From Adiantum capillus-veneris (Eukaryota; Streptophyta; Polypodiopsida; Polypodiales; Pteridaceae), in the NCBI GenBank assembly GCA_014529385.2, contig CM043955.1:152942140-153002139 (forward strand): a stretch of 60,000 bases of DNA, read 5' to 3'. The notes below the pieces were generated by a model that worked only from the letters and a program-made list of their open reading frames with translations, was not told the DNA's origin and did not search any database. Both the position numbers and the translations under genes were made by a program. Shown in pieces: positions 22,415-31,991 of the stretch (positions within the stretch are counted from its first letter, which is position 1; the number at the start of each line of letters is the position of its first letter).

Positions 22415-22542
22415 ACTCTCGTATTCATCCGGTGTTTCATGTTAGCCGTTTACGAAAGCGGTTACATGGGGACGACAACGTCATCGACCAACAGGTTTTG
22501 GTCAATTACATTGAACCTCCTACGTTACCGCATGAACCTGAA
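22367..22542. repeat. 44-bp inverted duplication in the Chromo-1 integrase-chromodomain linker
   Basis: Arms 22,367-22,410 and 22,499-22,542 are reverse complements with one mismatch, separated by 88 bp. The left arm encodes the PTLPHEPE part of the linker, so the right arm is a flipped copy of coding sequence. Confidence 0.9.
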
Positions 22543-22546
22543 TGTA

Positions 22547-23467
22547 TTATGGGAGTAGTAGCTTGTAGGTGCGATCACCAACTCGCTTGAGTATTTTGAA
22601 AGGCCCACAATAGCGAGGAGATAACTTAGGTGTCGGTCCAGTTTTCAGACTTCCTGAATGTTCTGGCACACGTAAAAATACTTCCTCCCCTTCTTCGAAG
22701 GTAACTTGCCAACGTTTCTCATCAACGTATTTCTTATACCGATCCTGTGCTTGTCGGACATTCTGACGAGCAAGTTTCAGCATGTCCATGTGGTCTTGGA
22801 GAAAATCCTTAACCTGTTGAAGTTTTTTGGTTGCCAACCCCACCGTAACTTGTGACCTAGGTTGAAACCCGTACATGAGCATGAAAGGACTGAAGCCCGT
22901 TGTGACATGCTTAGAACTGTTGTATGCAAACTCGAGAATAGGTAAGTATTCTTCCCAGTCTGTCTGTTTTTTGCTAACGTATGCTCGAAGCATATCCTCT
23001 AGCACCTGGTTAAGCCGTTCCGTTTGACCATCTGTTTCCGGATGGTCAGCTGTACTGAGGTTTAGTTGTGTACCCAATCGTTTAAATACAGCTCCCCAGA
23101 AGTGACTGTAAAACTTTGGGTCACGGTCACTAACAATATTACTTGGCAACCCATATAATTTGTACAGATTGTCCACAAATAATTTTGCTAGTTCTGGTGT
23201 CTTAACCGTTGATTTGGTTGGAATAAACTTACATAGTTTAGTCAGCCGGTCTACGACCACCCATACTGAATCATGACCTCGTATAGTGGTTGGAAAACCT
23301 ACTATGAAATCCATGGAGATACTTTCCCATTTTCCATTGGGAATTTCCAAGGGATGTAAGAGTCCTCTTGCTTTCAAGCGCTCTACTTTGTTAACTTGAC
23401 ATTTTTGGCAATGCAAGACATAAGCTTGAACAAAACCACGGAGAATGGCCAGTAAAACTGTCGTCAT
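22547..23467 (-). pseudogene. Chromo-1 integrase
   Basis: 306 open codons. Shows the end of the zinc domain (HCQKCQVNKV), the core with SMDFIVGFPTT (first Asp), IVSDRDPKFYSHFW (second Asp), HPETDGQTERLNQ (catalytic Glu) and the C-terminal domain ending FKILKRVGDRTYKLLLP. This D,D-35-E arrangement is the Ty3/gypsy integrase. The N-terminal His pair sits in the upstream ORF (23,464-23,841) in another frame. Core intact; ends broken. Confidence 0.9.
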
Positions 23468-23841
23468 ACGAGCGAGTAAGTTTTTCTAATACCCGGGTGC
23501 CCTGCACTTGGACTCTCATGACATTCATAAAGAATTTGGCGCCGAATGTCAGTGTCCGTCGGTACACAAACTCTCCCCTTGTGGAGTAGGTACCCATTGT
23601 CGATGGTAAAATGCTTCCATCGCTGTAGTTCATCACTTAATAAAGGAGAACTAGGTGTGGAGGTTAACTGTGCACTACCTGCATTGGAGTGAGAAGGATC
23701 CCTCTTTTGAACATGGCTCCACACTTTGGAATATGATTCATCTTGCTCATATTTGCCCTTGAGAGAATCTAGAAATTCACTACGAAATTCCGTGAACAAT
23801 AGCGAATTAATCTCTGGCATTCGACTGAGAGCATCTGCCAC
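23464..23841 (-). pseudogene. Chromo-1 RNase H end and integrase zinc domain start
   Basis: 125 codons starting MADALSRMPE, the standard end of gypsy RNase H (N/MADALSR), followed by a tether and then ILYECHESPSAGHPGIRKTY, which supplies the His pair of the HHCC zinc finger. It overlaps the next ORF by four bases in a different frame. Confidence 0.85.
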
Positions 23842-24470
23842 TATATTCTATCGGCCTTTACGATACCTTAACTTGGCGTCATATTCCTGAAGGATCTCAG
23901 CCCACCTGGCTTTTCGACCCTTTAAATCTGTTTGTTGTGTAAACCATTTGATGCTTTCATGGTCAAACACAATCTCGAACTGAGCACCATACAAATAGTG
24001 ACGCCATGTCTTTAAGGCAAACACTATTGCATAAAGTTCACGTTCGTAAGCAGAATAATTCTTTTGAGCTGCATCCAGCTTCTTACTTTCAAATGCAATT
24101 GGCCGTCCGTCTTGTAAAACAAGACTGCTCCAATAGCACGGTCACTAGCATCCGTTTCCAAAACGAATGGTTTTAAAGGATCGATAATAGCTAGTATAGG
24201 AGTTGTAGCTTATGCATCCTTAAGTGTTTCAAAACTCTGCTATTGAGCGGCACCCCACTGAAAAGACCTTCCTTTGCCTTTTAGTTGGTCCGTCATAGGT
24301 ACAGCAAGGTGAGCATAGTTTTTGACGAACCTTTGGTAAAAACCTACAAAGCCTAAAAAAATCTGTAATTCTTCCAGATTTTTAGGAGGTGGCCATTTTC
24401 GGATGGTATCCACTTTGGGTTGATCCATGTACAGGCCATTTGCTGAAACAACATGCCCTAAATAGTGAAT
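23842..24470 (-). pseudogene. Chromo-1 RT thumb/connection and RNase H (broken)
   Basis: 24,240-24,428 is open and reads TIRKWPPPKNLEELQIFLGF, VGFYQRFVKNYAHLAVPM, the gypsy RT connection. Further down the minus strand, with frameshifts, come RNase H blocks such as KNYSAYERELYAI and the TWRHYLYGA / FDHES region. Coordinates between open pieces are approximate. Confidence 0.75.
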
Positions 24471-24844
24471 TTATTCCTTGAGAAAATCACATTTAGATTG
24501 CTTGGCATATAACTTGTTTGCACGTAACAACTCAAACACCTGTCTGAGATGTTGTAAGTGCTCTTCTTCAGAAGCACTATAAACTAGGATGTCATCAAGG
24601 AACACAATGACAAATTTGCCCAGATATGGTTTCAAGACACTGTCCATAAGTGTCATGAAAGTTGCGGGCGCATTGGTTAACCCAAAGGGCATCACCAAAA
24701 ACTCATAATGTCCAAACCGTGTTCGAAATGCAGTCTTAGGGATATCACCAAGCCGAATACGGACTTGGTGATATCCTGACCGCAAATCAATTTTTGAAAA
24801 TATTCGTTTATGCGTTAACTTGTCAAATAATTCATCGACCCTTG

Positions 24845-24845
<1 letters not shown>
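24471..24845 (-). pseudogene. Chromo-1 RT palm
   Basis: Reads [20 protein letters not shown] (motif A Asp), [22 protein letters not shown], then the catalytic [11 protein letters not shown] and [20 protein letters not shown]. The N-terminal third of RT is absent: upstream of PRVDELF the frame runs straight into a (CA)n tract. A Ty3/gypsy chromovirus RT by sequence. Confidence 0.9.

Positions 24846-24941
<96 letters not shown>
24846..24941. repeat. (CA)n microsatellite inside Chromo-1 pol
   Basis: About 96 bp of pure CA. It occupies the position where the finger part of RT should be encoded and translates to a Val-Cys run on the minus strand. Confidence 0.95.
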
Positions 24942-24942
<1 letters not shown>

Positions 24943-25304
24943 TGTGTCTTTGAACCTCTTGCACCTCGATAAGGCTTCTACCATCAGGTAATATTACCTC
25001 GGAGGGGAATAGCTCTGAAGAGTCAGGGGATGCAGTGAATGGATTATTCACGTGCACACTCTCCAGGAGCATGGAGTCCACGTTGGTCATGAATGGAGAA
25101 TTTACTTCCCAACCCCCTTTATTTACCTCATTAGCTCCATGTTCGGAGCAAGTGGCTCTACTAAAAGTTTCCTTCAAGCGGCTAAGAACGCTTGCCCGGA
25201 CCGTGGGCCCATGGCACGCATCTCTTGGCTTGAACTATCGGGATTAGGCATTGGGTAACCTTCCATGATGTTGTAGTTAAGAGGAAGAGTCACTGGACGC
25301 AATA
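24942..25304 (-). pseudogene. Chromo-1 upstream pol remnant, unidentified
   Basis: The minus strand is open for about 80 codons ([20 protein letters not shown] at its end). I cannot place it securely; the [10 protein letters not shown] part may derive from the region between protease and RT. No gag or protease motif. Upstream it is cut by the fold-back element at 25,310. Confidence 0.35.
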
Positions 25305-25741
25305 TGTGGTGTTAGGTAAAGGTGGTGTGCCTCACCGTGCTTTGTTCGTGTCCGTTGGCCAGTGTCTGACCACCCATATTTATCTCCTTATTCTTTATAC
25401 ATACAAAGAATAAGGAGCTCTCACTTATTCTCCCATTGTGCTCATACAGTGAGATTTGGGAGCTTCACCCCGCATCCCTATGTCGTGCTCTCTCTCCCCT
25501 TCTCACTCTCCACACACGCACCGCATTCATGCATTGACAATTGGTATCAGAGTTATGGCTAGCTCAAACTATATCCGCATAATGCATACATAGCATGAAA
25601 CTACAGAAAACCGTGCTAAAAAAAGCTCTCTAAAATGTCCCACACACAGTAAAAAAATGCGCATAAAACCGCATCCGAATGTGTAACGATCCAAAAGTCA
25701 CATCCCAAAGTATCACTTGCATACGCAAAAACAAGGTTAAT

Positions 25742-26260
25742 TCTCTCTCAAATAGTACCACAGTGTTCCATACATAGCCAAATATGCAAACCGCATCACT
25801 CTCTACACTGTAAGAATCAAACTGCAAAACCTCGATATGTTGAGATTGTTGACAGGCTGTTGTAAAAAATTCAGCACAACTCAGAATTTCAAAGTTATGA
25901 TATGACCAACACATTCAAAATGTGCCAAAACCTCAGGATAGACTCCTATATCATATGTATCTGAGTCCAGGTGTGAAAGATATGCCAAAAACCTCCATTT
26001 TCGACCCAAAAACACAGCATAAACTTGTTATTGTTGCACCTGCTGTAATTCAGGGCAGAATTTTAGAAAATTAACAACACCATTGTGTCCAAAATGTGCC
26101 AAAACCCCAACCTAAACTCCTGGATCATATCCATCCGACTCCGTATGATGGAGATATGCAAAAAACACTGTCTTGAGAGCCAAAAACAGCAAAAACGAGC
26201 TGCAACACTTCTTGTTCCTGCTCTTTTTTTGCAAAAGTCAGCAATGGCTTGATACACAAG
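25742..26260. repeat. Diverged tandem repeat, unit about 174 bp
   Basis: The block starting caaaatgtgccaaaacc recurs at 25,916 and 26,090 with the same following order (hydrophobic-rich blocks, 'gatatgc-aaaaac', 'gctgt-aattcag'). Partial copies flank it. Interior of the fold-back element. Confidence 0.65.
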
Positions 26261-26414
26261 CTCTACACAAGCTGAATATACATGAATAAGCTAAGATTTG
26301 ACAGCGTCGAGCCGTATCCACTGCCGTCGAGCTCAAGCCGCCATAGCCAAGCTTTGTCGCTTCCGTCTTGCCGAGAAGCCGTCGCACGCGTGTCGCCAAA
26401 GCCCTAATACCAAT

Positions 26415-26441
26415 TGTGAGTGCGAAAATGCTGTGCGTGTG

Positions 26442-26538
<97 letters not shown>

Positions 26539-26677
26539 CAGGATGTGGATGAAGCTCTCACTCATTCTCACATTGTGCTCATACAGTGAGATTTGGGAGC
26601 TCCATCCACATCCTGTGTACTCCCTCTCTCTCTCTCCTTCTCACTCTTTGCACACGCACCGTATTTGTGCAATCACA
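26415..26677. repeat. 263-bp inverted repeat (terminal block of the fold-back element)
   Basis: Outer ends TGTGA/TCACA. Inner stem 26,533-26,551 with 26,603-26,621 (agtacacaggatgtggatg and its complement). The left arm is expanded by (GA)n at 26,444-26,533, the right arm holds a short (CT)n. Confidence 0.9.
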
Positions 26678-26682
26678 TGTGG

Positions 26683-26945
26683 GTCCTGAGTGGTACTACC
26701 TTAGGTTCCCACTGAGAGCCTAGAGCCTAATGTGGAGGAATAATGAGTGCCTGCATAAACGGAGATACTCTCTACATGATCGTCCTCTAGCACATGACCA
26801 GAGTGTAGGTACATGTGACCTCAACACTCTAGAAGTGTTGGTGAGTGCCTGTGAAGGCCGCTCACCTCTTTTTGGTCTCAAATTTTTCATTGTACTGTAC
26901 TTCTAGAGTAAACACGGCAAACTGTACTTACAGACTTACTTAGCC
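26683..26945. other. Non-coding interior of the 11-kb element
   Basis: Nothing recognisable; a continuation of the sequence interrupted by the fold-back element. Confidence 0.5.
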
Positions 26946-27362
26946 AACTCACTGGTATACTGGTACTGGTATACTGTTATACAGGCACACACAAATTTTT
27001 CCTTTTGTTTGTTTTTTTTCTTAAATTTTCTCTTGGGTCTCAGATTTTTGAGCTGGTATACTGGTACTAGTAGTACTGGTACTAGTACTACTACACTCAT
27101 AGACTTACTCAACCAGCTCTTTGATACTGGTACTGGTACTAGTCTCAGATTTTCACTGGTTCTAGCAGTATTGGTATTGGCACTACTAGTCTTAGATTTC
27201 AGTAAAGTACTAGTACTGGTAGTATCGGGTACTGGTACTGGTATATATTGGTACTGGTACTACTACACTCACAGACTTATTCAACCAGCTCTCGTATCGT
27301 CATTGGTATTGTTTTCTCTCGTACCATAACTGGTACTAGTACTATTGGTACATTGGTATTGG
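26946..27362. repeat. Degenerate GGTACT / GTACTA minisatellite
   Basis: About 415 bp dominated by 'ggtact', 'ggtata', 'agtact' hexamers, with two larger copies of a block 'actactacactcatagacttactcaaccagctct' type near 27,090 and 27,255. Units are mixed, not a clean array. Confidence 0.85.
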
Positions 27363-27650
27363 ATAAAGTTTTTTAACTTTTTCTCTATGGATATTATTCA
27401 ACTGCGTGGCACCGAGCTCATGCACAGAACCTGTCTCAAGCACGCACACTGTTGCACCTCCGGCCGCTCTGCCTAAGTTTTCTACAACTAAACAACACTA
27501 ATTAACACTAATTAACATTGCCTAACACACAGCAAACTACACACGCATAGAACAGTCAACCTTCTCACTCAAACTCAGACAACCAAAAATGATAGAAGTG
27601 AATGACTTCATGAGGTAGCATTGAGTGATTCTCAAGCTTAGTGCAAGGCA
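27363..27650. other. Leader of the 11-kb element
   Basis: Non-coding, directly downstream of the PBS in element orientation. No structure seen apart from short A-rich runs. Confidence 0.5.
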
Positions 27651-27651
27651 T

Positions 27652-27670
27652 TCCCCGGCAGCGGCACCAA
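27652..27670 (-). other. Primer-binding site of the 11-kb element
   Basis: Minus strand TTGGTGCCGCTGCCGGGGA three bases inside the 5' LTR. It resembles the TGGCGCCGTTGCCGGGG-type site of Athila/Tat gypsy elements, usually assigned to tRNA-Asp. Confidence 0.8.
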
Positions 27671-27916
27671 AAATGTGCGCTTTGCCGCACGTATCGAAGG
27701 CTAGGAACTTTCATGTGCACTATGTGCAAGCCTCAAAAGCCTGCAAGGACACAACTAGAGAGTCCTATCAAGATCAAAGAAACAATGGTGTGTCACTCAC
27801 CGCTCAATGCTTCTGTCTTGAAGGATCCTGTGCTGTGAAGAAGAAGGAGCCTTCGCCGATGCCGCTCTCAACCGCCTCACGTCGTCGTGTCGCCATAATG
27901 CTCAATTACACACACC

Positions 27917-27988
<72 letters not shown>

Positions 27989-27991
<3 letters not shown>

Positions 27992-29395
27992 ATAACCCTA
28001 GCTTCATCAACTGCGCCTTGGCTTCATTGACTGCTCACTTGCTTCATCAACTGCCCGATTATACCTTAGTTTCGAGTCTCTGTACCCCGACCTCGACCCT
28101 GAGCCTAACTGTCAAGCCTCTGTAGCCTTTGTACACCCGTTGGACTTTGGAAATCAAGTGGATTTTGGAAACCAATCAAACGGTTGTCTCAACCCACATT
28201 TATTGGCCCCGAAACAGTTTCAATCTCTACTCTGCGAGCTAACGAGCCACGCGGACAAGATCAGTTCGTTCTCTCTTTTGGGATTATTTTTTGGTCCAAC
28301 AACGTGTCCGATAGAGAGGGTTTTCTTAAGGTTACTTCAACCTAAGTTTCAAGAGGGGTTTTGCCCTTAACAGAAGGTCGGCCCTGCTTTCGAGAAGGAA
28401 TTTTCCTTGTTTCAAGAAGGGTCTTGCCCTGTGACATTGGAAGGTCGGCCTGTTCGACGTAAGTAGCTCAGCATTCATGACTACTCGGGCCTCGTCCTGA
28501 GGTAAGCTCAGTTTTGTCGGAGTCGTGGCAACACCTCCAAAGGTAGACAACATCACCCGCCTTCAAAGCCAAGTTGAAAGCCTCTGTAAGGAGAATGACG
28601 AGTTGAAACAAAAGCTTTCAGCTCTCGAAGCCCGGCCTGCCATAATAGAGAATCACAAGGAGGAGGAGTTGAAGCAGATGGAAATCAAATTCACAAAGGC
28701 CAAAGAAGAAGTAGAGACGAACATCACAAAGGAGGTCGAAACTCAAGTACAAGAGGTAATCTCTCGCAGGTTCGAAGATCGTGGGACATCCACGCTGGGT
28801 GAACGGCAATGGCAGGAGGATATCGCCCTCAATGTTCGCAATGGTGGGCTCCCAAGAGATTGGAGAGGGGAGGGGAACCTCAAGTTTCACGAGTCTTTTG
28901 CTTGCATCCAATATGTAATCCCCATGGTACAGTGTGATCCAACAACAATCACTTCTCTTGCACACGAGCCTCGCACCAATAATGCAATCTACACTTTCAA
29001 AACCAAGGTGGACCGAATCAAATGTCTTGAGCAATCAAGGCTTCTCAAGGACACCAAAATGTGGCTTGCATAAGACCTTACACCCGCTCAAATCAGGCAA
29101 AAGAAGACAGAACTACAAAAGATGTGAGAAGCGCGTACAGGAGGGAAATGGGAAGTCTACCAAGGAGGTAAAGCCATTATTCAAGAGTTTTGACTCCCAA
29201 ACCAGCTCCCTCCTCACCCCCTTCTACATATATTTTGTTCATCTTATCTTATCTTTTTTGGACCCTCAGTCCTTAACTGAGATGTATCTCACAATCCCCC
29301 GACGTTTGTAATGTTTTGTCTGTGGTCCCATGGGTCATATGTGACCTCCGTGGATGATAATACAATCTAATACTAATACATCTCTCTTTCTCTAA
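27989..29395 (+). mobile_element. 1.4-kb insertion of unknown type inside the 5' LTR
   Basis: Present between the (CT)n and (CA)n tracts of this LTR and absent from the other LTR. No clear terminal repeats or target duplication because both borders lie in simple sequence. It contains a 190-codon open frame and two near-repeats (tttcaagaggggttttgccct and tttcaagaagggtcttgccct at about 28,346 and 28,409). Could be a captured gene piece or an LTR-element fragment. Confidence 0.6.
28501..29073 (+). CDS. Coiled-coil open frame, unknown function
   Basis: Open from just after a TGA at 28,498; no ATG near the 5' end, so it may be an exon (GAG|GTAAG and CTCAG sites sit at its start) or a fragment. 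Residues about 10-95 have a heptad-rich, Lys/Glu-rich pattern typical of a coiled coil (NDELKQKLSALEARP, KFTKAKEEVET). The rest (LPRDWRGEGNLKFHESFACI) is unassigned. Possibly the start of a gag-like protein, where an N-terminal coiled coil is common, but no capsid or zinc motif is present. I do not recognise it. Confidence 0.4.
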   Translation, partial: GKLSFVGVVATPPKVDNITRLQSQVESLCKENDELKQKLSALEARPAIIENHKEEELKQMEIKFTKAKEEVETNITKEVETQVQEVISRRFEDRGTSTLGERQWQEDIALNVRNGGLPRDWRGEGNLKFHESFACIQYVIPMVQCDPTTITSLAHEPRTNNAIYTFKTKVDRIKCLEQSRLLKDTKMWLA

Positions 29396-29716
29396 ATCAT
29401 ACACACACACACACACACCCTCCTGAGCACACGAAGATTAAGGAGACAGAGATGGAGCAAGAGCACTTCTTAACTTGCACCTTCGAGAATGAGGATTTTT
29501 AGGTTAAATGGATCTTTTATAAGAGTTTGACCCATTTACACATGGGCCCCCAACAGTGGCTGATCGTTGCAAAACTACTGTAAAAACAAGATAAGTGGTG
29601 CGCCTCTCATCGGCAATCACCTACACACCTATTGGACCGACAAGCCGAGTCCATGACTCAATGAAATAAATAATATGCATCCGTCAAAGGTGACAGGGTG
29701 TCCGTGAGGGTTAATA

Positions 29717-31195
29717 TGGACTTAGGATCTAGCTTAGCACACAACTCCTAGGGTACATGTGCATAAGATTCACAGCTAAATGTGTGGAGTTTTTCATAAG
29801 ACAATTTATGTCCTGACCATAACTCCAAAGGTACACAAAATTGTAATGAAGCATGTGGTGATCTATTGATCAAGTACATGTGCATAAGCTTCACAGCTAA
29901 ATGTGTGGAGTTTTTCATAAGACAATTTATGTCCTGACCATAACTCCAAAGGTACACAAAATTGTAATGAAGCATGTGGTGATCTATTGATCAAGTACAC
30001 GGCTGTATATAATGCTTCAACCCAAAACACTTGCGGTAAATTAGCATGTGATAGCATAGATATAATCCGCTTCTGGATGGTCGTATTCATTTGTTCCGCA
30101 ACACCATTTTGTGCAGGGGTATAAGGAGTTGTAAACTCACGCTTAATTCCCCTACTTGAACAAAAGTTTGTAAACTCTTTGGAGACATATTCTCCACCAT
30201 TGTCTGAGGGCAAAGATTTCAACTTATGTTCAGACTGAGTTTCAACGCTAGATAAGAAGTTCTTGAGGCAATAAAAGGTCTCATCTTTAGACTTCAGGAC
30301 GTAGACCCAAACATGCCGTGTTGCATCGTCGATGAATGTAACATAATAGGATGCACCACCATGGGATTTAGAAGGCATAGAACCACATAAATCATTGTGC
30401 ACAAGCTCTAAGGGTTTTCTTTATTTGTCAAAAGAATGTGTACAATGTGTCCGTGTTTGCTTGCCATATTGACAGTGCTCACAAAAGGAAAAATCAAAAA
30501 ATGACAAAGACGGTAAGTAGTCCAAATGAGAGAGTGTCTCCATTACCTTCTTTGACATATGTCCTAATTGGCTATGCTACAAAGCAGTGGCTGGAAGCTC
30601 GATTACAGAAAGAACATTGTTTTTATCAGATACATAAAGAGGATAAAGTGAACCAACTTTAGAACCACGGGCTATAATAAGATGACCCTTCGCAACATGC
30701 CAAGACTGCTGATAAAAAGTGACTTTGTAACCCAAATCATCAAGATATCCAACCAAAATCAGATTGCCTGTCAAGACTGGAACATGACGCACATTATAGA
30801 TGATAAACTTCACCCCATTTTCCATAACCATGGCAATATCATCGACGCCAACAATGTCACAAGAGTAATTGTCACCAAGTGTAACAAAGCCAATGGTTTC
30901 CTCGTATTATGTAGTAAACCAATGCCTATGAGGTGTGACATGGAACGAAGCACCTGAATCAAGAATCCATGTATGGGATACTTTACCACTAACAAGGAGT
31001 TCAGCTGGCATAGAACTCTGCAAAGACAGAGTTTCTTGTGCATCATAAAAGACATCATTATTTTCAGTCAACATATTAATGTCTTGGGCATCACTGTCAT
31101 CCTGAACTATGTTCAGTTCTTCAATTTTAACCGAACTCTTTGGTTTCTTCTCTATATCATCATGATCTTTACCTTTACCTTTGCCCTTCTTTTTG
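29717..31195 (-). pseudogene. Copia-1 protease and integrase (5' part)
   Basis: Minus strand: protease motif WILDSGASFHVT near 30,930-30,970; GNLILVGYLDDLGYKV; integrase zinc region HSQLGHMSKK ... CEHCQYGK; core with HNDLCGSMPSKS (first Asp), SLPSDNGGEYVSKEF (second Asp) and TPAQNGVAEQMNTTIQKR (Glu). This is the Ty1/copia order protease-integrase-RT. Stops interrupt the zinc region. The 3' part is split by the 11-kb element at KLDPKS and continues at 18,675. A 121-bp tandem duplication at 29,753-29,994 shifts the frame. Confidence 0.88.
29753..29994. repeat. 121-bp tandem duplication in the Copia-1 integrase
   Basis: Two nearly identical copies, 29,753-29,873 and 29,874-29,994 (one visible difference, aagatt/aagctt). 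121 is not a multiple of three, so the second copy is out of frame. Confidence 0.95.
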
Positions 31196-31991
31196 TCACG
31201 CTTCCAAACAATCCTTCTTTATGTGACCAAACTTGTCACAATAATGGCATTGAACATTGCGATGACCACGAGAGTTTGATCTACCCTTTGATGCATCTCT
31301 ATTTCTCTCTTTCTTGGACTCGCGTTGCGAGGAATGGCCTTTACTTTGTTTATCATCCCTTTGCACATAATGAGCTTCACCATAATGCAACCTAGTCACG
31401 GTCTTTCGATGCATCTCCTCTGAAAAAGTGCACTAGTAACATCGTCGTATTTTAGCGTACCATTGGGAGCAGAGTTACAAACAATTGTGCAAAAGATATC
31501 CCAAGAGGGTAGCAACAAACAAAGCAAAAATATTGCTCTCATCTCATCATCAATGGTCATGCGTTGTGCACGAATCTAGGTAAAAAGAGAATCAAAATCA
31601 TTGATATGGCTGGCAATGCTAGCTGACTCCTTCATACGAAGGTTGAAAAGTTTTCGCATCATCAAAACCTTATTGCTAGCCGTATCCTTTTTAAGTGTCA
31701 CATAGGTTCTACCATAAAGCATGAGCAATCTTGCATTCTAACACTGAAAAGTATACCAACTCACCAAGGTGCAATCTAATCGTAGATCTGCATAGCTCAT
31801 TAAGCTCTTCCCACTGAAACTGAGTCATGTGCATATCTTCAGTTCTCGCCGCATAGGCAATAGGCAACTTATTCTTCTTTTGGACAAGCACAGCACCCGC
31901 ACAGTGCATGCATTTGGTTCTTCCAAGGCTGAAAATTAGTGCCATCAAAATTGTTTATGTCATAAATGTCACGGTCTTTGCTAGTAGACAT
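31196..31991 (-). pseudogene. Copia-1 gag
   Basis: Minus strand starts with an ATG at 31,991 (MSTSKDRDIYDINNFDGTNF), the typical copia gag opening with an N-F-W block (FQPWKNQMHAL), then a frameshift into QFQWEELNELCRSTIRLHL, several stops, and a zinc knuckle CHYCDKFGHIKKDC (C-X2-C-X4-H-X4-C) at about 31,222-31,263. It forms the RNA-packaging shell in the family. Decayed. Confidence 0.8.

Larger units (their letters stand above)
25305..26682 (+). mobile_element. Fold-back LTR element with facing primer-binding sites
   Basis: Flanked by tgtgg at 25,305-25,309 and 26,678-26,682. Left LTR 25,310-25,539 (TGTTAGG...TTGACA) is followed by TTGGTATCAGAG at 25,541-25,552, an initiator-Met tRNA PBS. 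The right terminal block 26,415-26,677 shares its last 130 bp with the left LTR but is itself an inverted repeat (TGTGAGTGCG... / ...GCAATCACA) and is preceded by minus-strand TTGGTATTAGGGC, a second PBS-like site facing the first. The interior has no coding sequence. Either a rearranged TRIM or two elements joined head to head. Confidence 0.6.
27674..29716 (-). repeat. 5' LTR of the 11-kb element (with internal insertion)
   Basis: 2,043 bp. Ends TGTGCGCTTTGCCGCAC and GAGGGTTAATA (partner GAGGGTTAACA). It matches the other LTR from 27,674 to the (CT)n tract at 27,988 and again from the (CA)n tract at 29,399 to the end. It holds the unoccupied TRIM site. Confidence 0.85.

Noticed and set aside
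26415-26677. Fold-back block as an independent MITE
   Set aside because: Its last 130 bp match the left LTR of the same element and the target duplication flanks the larger unit, so it is better read as that element's end.
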